From Lysobacter_K sp043738095 (GTDB lineage Bacteria; Pseudomonadota; Gammaproteobacteria; Xanthomonadales; Xanthomonadaceae): a DNA stretch of 64,000 nt. Positions 42,203 to 51,423 of the stretch are shown in pieces. The notes beneath the pieces are model-generated. The model worked only from the letters and a program-made list of their open reading frames with translations, had not been told where the DNA came from and did no database searches. The stretch is taken from assembly GCA_043738095.1 (NCBI GenBank), contig JAYSZI010000001.1, positions 62,001 to 126,000 of the forward strand, read 5' to 3'. Both the position numbers and the translations under genes were made by a program. Position 1 is the stretch's first letter. The number at the start of each line of letters is the position of its first letter.

Positions 42203-43786
42203 CTACCGCCGCTCCAGGTCTTTGTCACGAACGCCCTGCCGGCGTAGTTCAAGCACGGTTGGCGTGATGGCAGCGATGCGTGCCTCGATCCGGGCGCGGG
42301 CGTAGTAATCGACCTCCGGCCGCTTCTTGAGCGTGTTGAGTTGCACCAGGGCCTGCTCCGGGCGCCCATTCAGATAAGCGGCTTCGGCATAGGCCTCGCC
42401 GGCGCGGATCGGCTCGCCGGCGATCTCGCTGGCACGGGCAAACACCTGTTGGAACAGCGCATCGTCGGCCGAGGCACCCAGCAACGGCCGCAGGATCGCC
42501 TGCGCGCGCTTGCCTGCCGCCACCGTATTGCGTTCGCCCAGCACCCGCGCATAGCTCAACGCCACCGCGCGGTTGTTCGGGGCCTGCCGCAGCAGCGCCT
42601 CGAAACGGGCATCGGCCGCGGCCGCCTTGCCGCTGCGCGCTTCGGCTTCGGCCAGGGCCAGGACCAGCCAGTCGTTGCTCGGGTGTTTCTCCGCCAATGC
42701 CGCCAACGTGGCCGCGGCGACCGCCGGCTGATTGCCGCGCAACTGCGCGACCGCCTGGCCATAGCGCTGCGCGTCGGTGAGCTTGCCCGCGTCGGCGATA
42801 CGTTGGTACTCGCGCATCGCCACCGGCGGGGTATCGGCGCTCAGCACGCGCAGGCGTTCGCGGGCGAAGTCGAACAAGCCCGAGCCACCGCCGTCGAGCG
42901 CCTTGCTGGTCACTTTCAGCCCGTTCGGCAGCAATGGGTTGTCGCTCCCGCCGGTGTCACCGAGGAAACCACCGGGTGCGCGTTCGATCTGCTCGGCCCG
43001 TTCCTTGGCTTCGCCGATGCGGGTCGTGGTCACCGGGTGGGTCATCAGGTAGTCGGGCGTCTCGCCGTACCAATTGGCGGCGTTGCTGCGCGACCGGGTC
43101 TGCAGCTTGCTGAAGAACCCCGCCATCGCCGCGGTGTCGTAATGGCTGCGGGCCAAGGTCTGGATGCCAACGCGATCGGCCTCGGATTCGTTGGAGCGCG
43201 TGTAGTCGATCTGGCGCTGTTGCATCAGCCCCATCGCCGACACGATCGCCGCCTGTGCGGCGTCGTCGCTGGAGTTGCCGCCGGCTGACTGCGCGACGAC
43301 GATCGCCCCGAGCATTGCCAACAGAATGGGCAATTGGTCGCGCTGCGCGCTTTCCACCGCACGCAGCACGTGCGACTGGGTGACATGGGCGATTTCGTGC
43401 GACATCACCGCGGCGACCTCATCCTCGCGGTCGGCCGCCAGCACCAGCCCGGCGTTGACACCGATGTAGCCGCCCAACGTCGCAAATGCATTGATTTGCC
43501 GCTGCCGCAGCATGAAGAACGTGAATGGCTGCCGCGGCTTGTCGCTGTTTGCCGACAGGCGGCTGCCGAGGCTGTCGAGCCAGCTGTCGATCAGCGGGTC
43601 CTGCAGCAGATAGTCGTAGTGGCGCAGCTGCGCCAACATCATCAAGCCGTACTCCTCCTGCTGGCTCGGGCTGAGCAGTTCGCCGGCGGAGGAGCCGATG
43701 TCGGGCAGCCGGGATTCCTGCGCGGGGGCGCAGACACTGGCCACGGCGAAGGTGAAGGCGGCGGTAAGCAGGGCGGTACGACGCAA
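42203..43786 (-). CDS. bepA: BepA-like periplasmic M48 metalloprotease with TPR region
   Basis: A protein of about 527 residues. From the proposed TTG start at 43786 it begins with an Arg-rich signal peptide cut near AQES. The M48 domain has the zinc motif HEIAH, the segment RQRQINAFATLGGYIGVNAGL and the third ligand in SNESEADRVG. Residues beyond about 330 are Ala-rich TPR-like helices, as in BepA (YfgC), which degrades stalled LptD and BamA and helps outer-membrane assembly. TTG 43786 has GGGGA 8 bases upstream; ATG 43828 is the alternative but would bury the signal peptide. Confidence 0.88.
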   Translation of the reverse strand: MRRTALLTAAFTFAVASVCAPAQESRLPDIGSSAGELLSPSQQEEYGLMMLAQLRHYDYLLQDPLIDSWLDSLGSRLSANSDKPRQPFTFFMLRQRQINAFATLGGYIGVNAGLVLAADREDEVAAVMSHEIAHVTQSHVLRAVESAQRDQLPILLAMLGAIVVAQSAGGNSSDDAAQAAIVSAMGLMQQRQIDYTRSNESEADRVGIQTLARSHYDTAAMAGFFSKLQTRSRSNAANWYGETPDYLMTHPVTTTRIGEAKERAEQIERAPGGFLGDTGGSDNPLLPNGLKVTSKALDGGGSGLFDFARERLRVLSADTPPVAMREYQRIADAGKLTDAQRYGQAVAQLRGNQPAVAAATLAALAEKHPSNDWLVLALAEAEARSGKAAAADARFEALLRQAPNNRAVALSYARVLGERNTVAAGKRAQAILRPLLGASADDALFQQVFARASEIAGEPIRAGEAYAEAAYLNGRPEQALVQLNTLKKRPEVDYYARARIEARIAAITPTVLELRRQGVRDKDLERR

Positions 43787-44007
43787 GCGGAATTCCCCAG
43801 TCAGCGGACAGTAGTCAGTACCCAGCATGCGGCCGGGCGATGTCGCGGGCGTGAATCGGTGGTTAAGCAAGTCCAGCTCGTCTACGCCCGCTTGATTCCA
43901 ACCCAGTCACAATTTGTCAGCAGGTACTGCTACCGCGCCAACGCACGCTAGAGCGCGCGCATGCTTCGACCGCCACCCCTTTCCAGAGTTCACGCAGGAG
44001 AACCGAG

Positions 44008-44328
44008 TTGACCGAGCCAGTTTTGACCGGAGCGACCCATGCCGAAGACGCCCTCGCGGGAGCCGCGGCCCCCGAGATCGTCATCTACTCCAGTGCGATT
44101 TGTCCGTACTGCGTCGCCGCCAAGACCTTCCTGAAGAGCAGGGGGCAGGTGTGGCGCGAGGTGCGTATTGACCTCGATCCCGTCGAGCGCCAGAAGATGA
44201 CGGCCCTTACGCGCCGCACCAGCGTCCCGCAGATATTCATCGGCGACACCCACGTCGGCGGCTACGACGACATGATCGCGCTGCATCGCGCAGGCGGGCT
44301 CGATCCGCTGTTGGCGGGCATCGCATGA
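44008..44328 (+). CDS. grxC: glutaredoxin 3
   Basis: A 106-residue glutaredoxin. VIYSSAICPYCVAAKTFL carries the dithiol CPYC site, and TSVPQIFIGDTHVGGYDD carries the cis-Pro TVP-like and GG glutathione-binding motifs. The first 20 residues are a short extra extension. The start is TTG 44008 with GGAG 7 bases upstream. The stop overlaps the start of the AhpD-like gene (ATGA), linking two thiol-redox proteins in one transcript. Confidence 0.93.
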   Translation: MTEPVLTGATHAEDALAGAAAPEIVIYSSAICPYCVAAKTFLKSRGQVWREVRIDLDPVERQKMTALTRRTSVPQIFIGDTHVGGYDDMIALHRAGGLDPLLAGIA

Positions 44329-44747
44329 GTAACAGCAACACGGGCGAGGGCGGGGCCAGCGCTGCTAGCGAAGGCGACCGTATCGCGGAATTCACAGCGT
44401 ACCGGCAACGCATGAACGAGCGCATCCTCGCCGAGCCCAATCAAGTGGTGCGGCGCTTCTTCGCGCTCGACACCCAGACCTACCAGGCCGGCGCACTGGA
44501 CGTGAAAACCAAGGAGCTGCTTGGTCTGGTCGCCTCGATGGTACTGCGCTGCGACGACTGCATCAGCTACCACGTCGCCCAATGCCGGGAAGCGGGCGTC
44601 AGTCGCGACGAGATGTTCGAGACGTTTTCGGTCGGGTTAGTGGTCGGCGGTTCGATCGTGATTCCTCATCTGCGCCGTGCGGTCGACTTCCTCGACCAGC
44701 TCGAGCAGGGCGAAGCCGGGGCGCCGGCCAGCCACGATCACGGCTGA
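44325..44747 (+). CDS. carboxymuconolactone decarboxylase/AhpD-like protein
   Basis: A 140-residue all-helical CMD-family protein. TKELLGLVASMVLRCDDC followed by ISYHVAQCREAG gives the CxxC and downstream His that in AhpD-type proteins act as a thiol peroxidase/disulfide reductase centre. It is translationally coupled to grxC, which fits a redox rather than an aromatic-degradation role. The C-terminal tail ends in His-rich SHDHG. The true substrate is unknown. Confidence 0.88.
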   Translation: MSNSNTGEGGASAASEGDRIAEFTAYRQRMNERILAEPNQVVRRFFALDTQTYQAGALDVKTKELLGLVASMVLRCDDCISYHVAQCREAGVSRDEMFETFSVGLVVGGSIVIPHLRRAVDFLDQLEQGEAGAPASHDHG

Positions 44748-44895
44748 GGGCTCCCAATGCCGCCCCGGCGGACGTTTTTCCCTGCTCCCGCCCTGTGGCG
44801 GAGGCAGGTCCAGACCGCTTCCGGCATAATTCCGCGGTTCACCATTCGGCGGCGCACGCCTGTATCGCGCGCCCACTCAGCTGGAAAAATCCCCA

Positions 44896-45903
44896 ATGAC
44901 GCAGACAATCACCGTGATCCGTGGCGACGGCATCGGCCCGGAAATCATGGACGCGACCCTGCATGTGCTCGACACGATGCAGCTCGGCCTGCAATACGAA
45001 TTCGTCGATGCCGGCTTGGTCGCGCTGGAAAAGCACGGCGAGTTGCTGCCGGCCGCGACCATGGACTCGATCCGCAAGCACCGTATCGCGCTGAAAAGCC
45101 CGCTGACCACGCCGGTTGGCGAAGGCTTCAGCTCGATCAATGTCGAACTGCGCAAGCGCTTCGACCTTTACGCCAACGTGCGTCCGGCCAAGTCGTTCCC
45201 GAATACCAAATCGCGCTTTCCGATGGGCGTTGACGTGATCACGGTGCGCGAAAACACCGAAGGCGCGTACAGCGCCGAAGGCCAGGCGTTGACCGAGGAC
45301 GGCGAGACTGCGACCTCGATCACCCGCACCACGCGCCGTGGTTCCGAGCGCATCGTGCGCTACGCGTTCGAGCTCGCGCGCAAGAACGGTCGCAAGAAAG
45401 TCACGGTGGTGCACAAGGCCAACATCCTGAAGTCGACGTCAGGCCTGTTCCTGAAAACGGCGCGCGCGGTGGCGGCCGAGTACCCCGACATCGAGTGCAA
45501 CGAGATGATCGTGGACAACACTTGCATGCAGCTGGTGATGCGGCCCGAACAGTTCGACATCATCGTCACCACCAACCTATTCGGCGACATCATCTCCGAC
45601 CTGTGCGCCGGACTGGTCGGCGGCCTGGGCTTGGCGCCGGGCGCGAATATCGGCACCGACGCCGCGATTTTCGAAGCTGTGCACGGCACGGCGCCGGATA
45701 TCGCTGGGCAGGGTAAGGCCAATCCGTGCGCGCTGCTGCTGGGCGCGGGACAGATGCTCGACCACCTCGGCATGACCGACAAGGCCGAACGCCTGCGCGC
45801 GGCGATCATCGCGACGCTTGAAGCGAAGGATTCGCTGACCCCGGACCTGGGCGGCAGCGGCAACACGATGGCATTCGCCAAGGCGATCGCAAGCCGGGTG
45901 TAA
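44896..45903 (+). CDS. icd: isocitrate dehydrogenase, NAD-dependent type
   Basis: A 335-residue beta-decarboxylating dehydrogenase. VIRGDGIGPEIM is the N-terminal signature, KSPLTTPVG and VRENTEGAYSAEG the isocitrate-binding parts, NLFGDIISDLCAGLVGGLGLAPGANIG the family signature and HGTAPDIAGQGKANP the cofactor loop. The Asp within the loop ahead of IAGQ and the short length point to the NAD-linked IDH found in Xanthomonadales rather than E. coli-type NADP enzyme. It acts in the TCA cycle. A bidirectional terminator separates it from the convergent yccA-like gene. Confidence 0.9.
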   Translation: MTQTITVIRGDGIGPEIMDATLHVLDTMQLGLQYEFVDAGLVALEKHGELLPAATMDSIRKHRIALKSPLTTPVGEGFSSINVELRKRFDLYANVRPAKSFPNTKSRFPMGVDVITVRENTEGAYSAEGQALTEDGETATSITRTTRRGSERIVRYAFELARKNGRKKVTVVHKANILKSTSGLFLKTARAVAAEYPDIECNEMIVDNTCMQLVMRPEQFDIIVTTNLFGDIISDLCAGLVGGLGLAPGANIGTDAAIFEAVHGTAPDIAGQGKANPCALLLGAGQMLDHLGMTDKAERLRAAIIATLEAKDSLTPDLGGSGNTMAFAKAIASRV

Positions 45904-45979
45904 GGCATTGCCCGCAGGTAGGGCGGACACAATTGGCTGGTGGCTGCACCTCGTAACGCACTGGACGATTGCCAGCGGA

Positions 45980-46009
45980 AAAAAAGGGCGCCCTGGGGCG
46001 CCCTTTTTT
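45980..46009. terminator. bidirectional Rho-independent terminator
   Basis: GGGCGCC/GGCGCCC stem with CTGG loop, flanked by six A on one side and six T on the other, lies between the convergent icd and BI-1/YccA genes and should stop both. Confidence 0.93.
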
Positions 46010-46027
46010 GTTGCAGTGGCGGCGCGC

Positions 46028-46786
46028 CTAGTCGCGCGACTGCAGCTTCGACAGCAGGCGCAAGATCTCCAGATACAACCAGATCAGGGTGACCAGCAGC
46101 CCGAACGCTGCGTACCACTCCATGTATTTCGGCGCGCCTTGTTCAACGCCGTTTTCAATGAAGTCGAAATCCATGACCAGATTCAACGCAGCCACGATCA
46201 CTACGACGACCGAAAACGCGATGCCCATCCAGCCGCTGTCGTGGATGAACCCCATTCCTTGGAAACCGAACAGCTGCATCGCCATGTTCACCAGGTACAA
46301 GATGAAGATCCCGCCGGTCGCGGCGACCACGCCGAGCTTGAAATTCTCTGTCGCCTTGATGAGCCCGCTGCGGTAGGCCATCAGCAACGCAGCAAGGGTT
46401 CCGAACGTGAGCCCGACGGCCTGCATCACGATGCCTGGAAACTTCAACTCAAACATCGCCGACACCGCGCCAATAAACAAGCCTTCCAGGCCGGCATACA
46501 GCGGCGCGGTCACCGGCGCCCAGGTCTTCTTGAACATGGTGATCAGCGCAACGACGAAGCCGCCGAGCGCGCCGACCAGGATGTACGGCATCAGGTTGGC
46601 CGCGCCGTTGCTGGCGAAGAACAGATTCCAGGTGTACAACGCCCCGGCCAGCGTGAGCACCAGCAGGAACGCAGTCTTGTTGACCGTGCCGTTCAGGGTC
46701 ATAGCGGTACCGCTACCTTGGACCACGGTGCCGCTGTTGAGATCGAGGAAGGTGCTGTCCTTCAAGGCCGGGTTACCGCTGCGCAT
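46028..46786 (-). CDS. Bax inhibitor-1/YccA family membrane protein
   Basis: A 252-residue protein with about seven membrane segments, the C-terminal one rich in Trp/Tyr/Leu (LLVTLIWLYLEILRLL), and NLVMDFDFIENGVEQGAPKYMEWYAAFG, a BI-1/YccA family segment with conserved acidic residues. Relatives act as pH-sensitive Ca leak channels or modulators of the FtsH protease. ATG 46786 has AGGAG 7 bases upstream. The open frame upstream crosses tRNA genes and is not coding. Confidence 0.88.
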   Translation of the reverse strand: MRSGNPALKDSTFLDLNSGTVVQGSGTAMTLNGTVNKTAFLLVLTLAGALYTWNLFFASNGAANLMPYILVGALGGFVVALITMFKKTWAPVTAPLYAGLEGLFIGAVSAMFELKFPGIVMQAVGLTFGTLAALLMAYRSGLIKATENFKLGVVAATGGIFILYLVNMAMQLFGFQGMGFIHDSGWMGIAFSVVVVIVAALNLVMDFDFIENGVEQGAPKYMEWYAAFGLLVTLIWLYLEILRLLSKLQSRD

Positions 46787-46927
46787 GTTCGCTCCTGCTG
46801 GATTCGAGGGGTGGCTGGCCGCGAGCATAGCGCGCCCTATGAACGCGCGGATCGTTGACAGCACGGGTGCCGACGCCCAAAATGGCCGGCCTTTCGCGGC
46901 GTTGATGCGCGGCGAGAGACCCGGCTT

Positions 46928-47004
<77 letters not shown>

Positions 47005-47034
47005 CTTCGGCGGCGTCAGTTAAGCTATTAACTG

Positions 47035-47111
47035 GCGCCCGTAGCTCAACCGGATAGAGCACCGGCCTTCTAAGCCGGATGTTGCAGGTTCGATTCCTGC
47101 CGGGCGCGCCA
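47035..47111 (+). tRNA. tRNA-Arg (anticodon TCT)
   Basis: 77 nt. Acceptor GCGCCCG/CGGGCGC, anticodon stem-loop CCGGC-CTTCTAA-GCCGG gives TCT, T-loop GTTCGATTC, encoded CCA. Confidence 0.97.
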
Positions 47112-47146
47112 GACAATGCGACAATGCTTCACGTGTTCGATCTGTG

Positions 47147-47223
<77 letters not shown>

Positions 47224-47253
47224 CGATTTTTTTCCGTAATATTCGCAAGTTAC

Positions 47254-47329
47254 GGGCTGTTAGCTCAGTTGGTAGAGCAGTTGACTCTTAATCAATAGGT
47301 CGAAGGTTCGAATCCTTCACAGCCCACCA
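47254..47329 (+). tRNA. tRNA-Lys (anticodon CTT)
   Basis: 76 nt. Acceptor GGGCTGT/ACAGCCC, anticodon CTT in TTGACTCTTAATCAA, T-loop GTTCGAATC, encoded CCA. A terminator follows. Confidence 0.97.
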
Positions 47330-47333
47330 TTTT

Positions 47334-47363
47334 AAAAAGCATCTGGTTCGCCGGGTGCTTTTT
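47334..47363 (+). terminator. Rho-independent terminator after the Pro-Arg-His-Lys tRNA genes
   Basis: AAAAAGCA/TGCTTTTT outer stem with an inner CTGG/CCGG and TTCG loop, then a T-rich run. It ends the four-tRNA transcript 4 bp after tRNA-Lys, so tRNA-Leu needs its own promoter. Confidence 0.85.
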
Positions 47364-47406
47364 GTTTTTGTGCCAACGTAGAATGCGCACAGCGGCATGC
47401 CGCATT

Positions 47407-47491
47407 GCGAAAGTGGCGGAATTGGTAGACGCCCTGGCTTTAGGTGCCAGTGCCGCAAGGCGTGCGGGTTCGAGTCCCGCCTTTCGCACCA
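47407..47491 (+). tRNA. tRNA-Leu (anticodon TAG)
   Basis: 85 nt class II tRNA. Acceptor GCGAAAG/CTTTCGC, anticodon TAG in CTGGC-TTTAGGT-GCCAG, long variable arm, encoded CCA. It lies 155 bp ahead of tig, as in related genomes. Confidence 0.97.
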
Positions 47492-47646
47492 CCGCCGCGC
47501 CCAATCGGCCGCGGCGGCTGGCGAATCGACCTGTTATCAGCGAAACTATCCCGTTCCCCGGGCGTCGGCGTCTCGCGCGGGCCGGCGGCAGTCAGACATC
47601 AATCAACATCGTGCCGCGGCCTGACGCCGCGGTTGCAGGAGTGGAT

Positions 47647-48945
47647 ATGCAAGTTTCGGTCGAATCGCTCGGTAACCTCGAACGCCGCATGACCTTCAGC
47701 CTCCCGGCGGACCGCCTGGAGAGCGTGGTCGACGGACGCCTGCGCGAAATCGCGCGTGGCGCCAAGATCAAGGGTTTCCGTCCGGGCAAAGTGCCGGCCA
47801 AGGTGATCCAGCAGCGCTTCGGCCAGCAGGTCCGCGCCGAGGTGCTCGACGGCCTGTTGCGCGAAGGCTTCGGCGACGCGATCCGCGAGCAGTCGCTGCG
47901 CATCGCTGGCAACCCACGCATTGAACCGGCCACCGATGCCGGTGACCAGCTCGCCTATGTCGCCACTTTCGAGGTCGTGCCAGACTTTGGCGACATCGAC
48001 GTTAGCAAGCTCAACGTCGTGCGTCATACCGCGGACGTCAGCGATATCGACATCGACGCGATGATCGACAACCTGCGCCTGCAGCGCCGCACCTGGAATC
48101 CGGTGGAGCGTGGTGCGCAGGATGGCGACGCGGTCGAACTGGAAACCTGGTCGATCGCCGGCGATGAGCGCCTGCCCGCCGAAGGCGTCGAGCGCGGCGC
48201 GACCGTGCTCGGTACCGGCGCGATGTTCGCCGCGATCGAGTCGGCCGTGGTCGGCATGAAGGCCGGTGACGAAAAGCAGACCGAGATCGAGTTCCCCGCC
48301 GACTGGCGCGTGTCGCAGTTCGCCGGCCGCACCGTGCAAGTGCACCTGAAGGCGATCAAGGTGTCCGAGCCGGTTTTGCCGGAGGTCGACAGCGCTTTCA
48401 TCAAGAGCTTCGGCATCCGCAGCGGCGAAATCGAGCAGTTCCGCGCCGACATCCGCAGCAACCTCGAACGCGAACTCAAAGGTGCGTTGATGACCCGCCT
48501 GCGCCGCGAAGTCGGCGAGCAGTTGATCGCCGCGTACGCACAGGTCGAGATGCCGCCCAAGCTGGTCGAGGGCGAAGCCTACGACATGGCGCGGCAGGCG
48601 ATAGAGCAGGCACGCCGGCAGGGCCGTCAGGTCGAGGTGCCGGCCGATGCGCATTTGACGTTTATGGAGCCCGCACGCAAGCGCGTGCTGGTGGGCCTCC
48701 TGGTTGGTGAGATTGCTGGCCGCAATCAGTTGATGCTCGATCCCAAGCGCGTCAACGAGACCCTGAAGCTGATCGCCTCGACTTACGAAGAGCCGCAGCA
48801 GGTCATCGAGTTGTATCGCAACGATCAGCAGCTGATGGCGGGCCTGCAATCGCGCGTGATGGAAGAGCAGGTGATCGATTGGATCGCCGAACGCGCCGAG
48901 CACACCGAACAGCCGCTATCGTTCAGTGAGGCGATCCGCCAGTAA
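47647..48945 (+). CDS. tig: trigger factor (peptidyl-prolyl isomerase chaperone)
   Basis: A 432-residue protein (E. coli 432). The ribosome-binding loop GFRPGKVP is at about residues 43-50, the FKBP-like PPIase domain runs about 150-245, and the helical C-terminal arms follow. Trigger factor binds the ribosome exit tunnel near L23 and holds new chains. ATG 47647 has GGAG a few bases upstream. First protein gene of the tig-clpP-clpX-lon block. Confidence 0.97.
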   Translation: MQVSVESLGNLERRMTFSLPADRLESVVDGRLREIARGAKIKGFRPGKVPAKVIQQRFGQQVRAEVLDGLLREGFGDAIREQSLRIAGNPRIEPATDAGDQLAYVATFEVVPDFGDIDVSKLNVVRHTADVSDIDIDAMIDNLRLQRRTWNPVERGAQDGDAVELETWSIAGDERLPAEGVERGATVLGTGAMFAAIESAVVGMKAGDEKQTEIEFPADWRVSQFAGRTVQVHLKAIKVSEPVLPEVDSAFIKSFGIRSGEIEQFRADIRSNLERELKGALMTRLRREVGEQLIAAYAQVEMPPKLVEGEAYDMARQAIEQARRQGRQVEVPADAHLTFMEPARKRVLVGLLVGEIAGRNQLMLDPKRVNETLKLIASTYEEPQQVIELYRNDQQLMAGLQSRVMEEQVIDWIAERAEHTEQPLSFSEAIRQ

Positions 48946-48981
48946 CTCAACGGATGTCATCCTGGTCGTCGCAGCGCACCT

Positions 48982-49010
48982 CTTGCGCTGCGTTGCGGTC
49001 GGCCCCACGT
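48982..49010 (+). promoter_or_regulatory. candidate sigma-32 (heat-shock) promoter for clpP
   Basis: CTTGCGC, 14 bp, then CCCCACGT, compared with the sigma-32 consensus CTTGAAA and CCCCATNT. It ends 43 bp before the clpP start codon. The spacing is the same as in the candidate lon promoter in this window. Confidence 0.55.
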
Positions 49011-49053
49011 TGACCGGACCGTTGTCAACCCCGCAGTCATAGGTGTCGTCGAG

Positions 49054-49677
49054 ATGAGCCCAACCCAAGCCCTGAACCTCGTGCCGATGGTGGTCGAACA
49101 GACCAGCCGTGGCGAGCGCGCGTACGACATCTATTCGCGCCTGCTCAAGGAGCGAGTGATCTTCCTGGTCGGGCCGATCGACGACCATGTGGCGAACGTG
49201 ATCCTGGCGCAGATGTTGTTTCTCGAGGCGGAGAACCCCGAGAAGGACATCAGCCTGTACATCAACTCGCCCGGAGGCATCGTCACCGCGGGCATGGCGA
49301 TCTACGACACCATGCAGTACATCAAGCCGGACGTGAGCACGATCTGTGTCGGCCAGGCCGCGAGCATGGGCGCGTTGCTGCTGGCATCAGGCGCTCCAGG
49401 CAAGCGTTACGCCTTGCCAAACTCGCGCGTCATGATCCACCAGCCGCTCGGCGGCTTCCAGGGTCAGGCCACCGATATCGAGATCCATGCGCGCGAGATC
49501 CTCGCGCTCAAGCAGAAGCTCAACGAGGTGCTGTCCAAGCACACCGGGCAGGCCCTGGAGACGATCGCGCGCGACACGGACCGCGACAACTTCAAGAGCG
49601 CCGAGGCCGCGCGCGAGTACGGCCTGATCGACCAGGTGCTTGAGCGTCGCCCGGAAGATTCGATCCAGGTCGGTTGA
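49054..49677 (+). CDS. clpP: ATP-dependent Clp protease proteolytic subunit
   Basis: A 207-residue serine protease with nucleophile Ser104 in GQAASMGALLL and His129 in RVMIHQPLGG; the Asp is in the DTDRDNF segment. ClpP forms a double heptamer that works with ClpX (next gene) and ClpA. It starts 108 bp after tig and ends 211 bp before clpX; a heat-shock-type promoter precedes it. Confidence 0.98.
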   Translation: MSPTQALNLVPMVVEQTSRGERAYDIYSRLLKERVIFLVGPIDDHVANVILAQMLFLEAENPEKDISLYINSPGGIVTAGMAIYDTMQYIKPDVSTICVGQAASMGALLLASGAPGKRYALPNSRVMIHQPLGGFQGQATDIEIHAREILALKQKLNEVLSKHTGQALETIARDTDRDNFKSAEAAREYGLIDQVLERRPEDSIQVG

Positions 49678-49769
49678 CCATTCCAGCGCCCACCCGACGC
49701 ACCACGGTTCTGCCCCCGACCGAGCTTGGCGGGTCCGAGAACCGGCTCCCAAGTCGGGCCGGAACGCTG

Positions 49770-49778
49770 TGCTATTCT
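49770..49778 (+). promoter_or_regulatory. candidate extended -10 promoter for clpX
   Basis: TGC-TATTCT is an extended -10 element about 110 bp before the clpX start, in the 211-bp clpP-clpX gap. No clear -35 box. It suggests clpX can be made separately from clpP. Confidence 0.35.
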
Positions 49779-49888
49779 CGGGCCGCGGCACCTGAACACG
49801 CCTGCCATAGGCCTGCGCTTACAGAGTTCGCTCTGGCCAAGCCAGCCCCCGCAAAGCACGTTCAAGACACGAGCATTTAGGCAAAAGC

Positions 49889-51181
49889 ATGAGCGACGAC
49901 CGACAGGGCCGAACCACCGGCGATAGCAACAAGATTCTCTATTGCTCGTTCTGCGGGAAAAGCCAGCACGAGGTCCGCAAGCTGATCGCGGGTCCCAGCG
50001 TATTCATCTGTGATGAATGCGTCGAACTTTGCAACGACATCATCCGCGAGGAACTCGAGGAAAAGGCGCAGTCGGCACGCAGCCACCTGCCCAAGCCGAA
50101 AGAGATCCTCGAAGTGCTCGATCAGTACGTCATCGGCCAACTGCGCGCCAAGCGCACGCTCGCGGTCGCGGTGTACAACCATTACAAGCGCATCGAGAGC
50201 CGGCAGAAGAACGACGACATCGAGTTGGCGAAGTCCAACATCCTGTTGGTCGGACCGACGGGTTCGGGCAAGACGCTGCTGGCCGAAACGCTGGCGCGCA
50301 TGCTCAACGTGCCGTTCACCATGGCCGATGCGACCACGCTCACCGAAGCCGGTTACGTTGGCGAGGATGTCGAGAACATCATCCAGAAGCTGCTGCAGAA
50401 GTGCGACTACGACGTCGACAAGGCGCAGCAGGGCATCGTCTATATCGACGAGATCGACAAGATTTCGCGCAAGAGCGACAACCCGTCGATCACCCGCGAC
50501 GTTTCGGGCGAAGGCGTGCAGCAGGCGCTGCTCAAGCTGATCGAAGGCACCGTCGCCAGCGTGCCGCCGCAGGGTGGGCGCAAGCATCCGCAGCAGGAAT
50601 TCCTGCAGGTCGACACCCGCAATATCCTGTTCATCGTCGGCGGCGCGTTCGCTGGCCTGGACAAGATCATCCAGCAGCGCAGCACCGAGGCTGGCGGCAT
50701 CGGCTTCGGCGCCAAGGTCAAGAGCAGCGAGCGCAAGGCTGAGATCGGCAAAATTTTGGCCGAGGTTGAGCCCGAAGACCTGATCAAGTTCGGTCTGATT
50801 CCGGAGTTCGTCGGCCGCCTTCCCGTGGTCGCCACGCTTGAGGAACTCGACGAGGCGGCGCTAGTCACGATTCTGACCGACCCCAAGAACGCGATCACTA
50901 AGCAATTCAAGAAGCTGTTCGAGATGGAGGGTGTGGAGCTTGAGTTCCGCCCTGACGCGCTCGTGGCGATCGCGAAAAAGGCGCTCAAACGCAAAACCGG
51001 CGCGCGTGGTTTGCGCACGATCGTTGAGTCGGTGCTACTGGACACCATGTATGAGTTGCCGTCGCTGGAAAATGTCAGCAAGGTCGTGGTGGACGAGAGC
51101 GTCATCGAGCACAAGTCGGTGCCGTACCTTATTTACCAGACGCCGCCTGCTGCCGCACCGAAGGTCGCATCCGCCGATTGA
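49889..51181 (+). CDS. clpX: ATP-dependent Clp protease ATPase subunit ClpX
   Basis: A 430-residue AAA+ unfoldase. The N-terminal zinc domain has CSFCGK and ICDECVELC. Then come Walker A GPTGSGKTLLAETLA, Walker B IVYIDEIDK, the pore loop with GYVGEDVE, the IGF-type loop near IGFGAKV for ClpP docking, and sensor 2 GARGLRT. Follows clpP and precedes lon, the usual order. Confidence 0.98.
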   Translation: MSDDRQGRTTGDSNKILYCSFCGKSQHEVRKLIAGPSVFICDECVELCNDIIREELEEKAQSARSHLPKPKEILEVLDQYVIGQLRAKRTLAVAVYNHYKRIESRQKNDDIELAKSNILLVGPTGSGKTLLAETLARMLNVPFTMADATTLTEAGYVGEDVENIIQKLLQKCDYDVDKAQQGIVYIDEIDKISRKSDNPSITRDVSGEGVQQALLKLIEGTVASVPPQGGRKHPQQEFLQVDTRNILFIVGGAFAGLDKIIQQRSTEAGGIGFGAKVKSSERKAEIGKILAEVEPEDLIKFGLIPEFVGRLPVVATLEELDEAALVTILTDPKNAITKQFKKLFEMEGVELEFRPDALVAIAKKALKRKTGARGLRTIVESVLLDTMYELPSLENVSKVVVDESVIEHKSVPYLIYQTPPAAAPKVASAD

Positions 51182-51218
51182 CAGCGAAGCTGAATAGCAC
51201 TTTTTGGCCCTGTGCAAG

Positions 51219-51247
51219 CTCGAAAATTGGTCCGCCTAGCCCTGTGT
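51219..51247 (+). promoter_or_regulatory. candidate sigma-32 promoter for lon
   Basis: CTCGAAA, 14 bp, then CCCTGTGT. The -35 differs from the CTTGAAA consensus at one base; the -10 is weaker. It is in the 242-bp clpX-lon gap, 177 bp before the lon start. Confidence 0.45.
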
Positions 51248-51423
51248 GCGCAAGGTTCTGATCTCGTTGGAATTGACGCCGCCATTGCACTCTCAATGGC
51301 AAGGTTTGCTTGCATCTGTTTCGCGAGCCCCCAGGTAGGAGGCGAGGGCCCGCATGATGGCTAGGCCCGTCTTATTCCGGTCGCGCTAACGGGCGTGACT
51401 TCGATCGTCTCCGGAGCCCTCCA

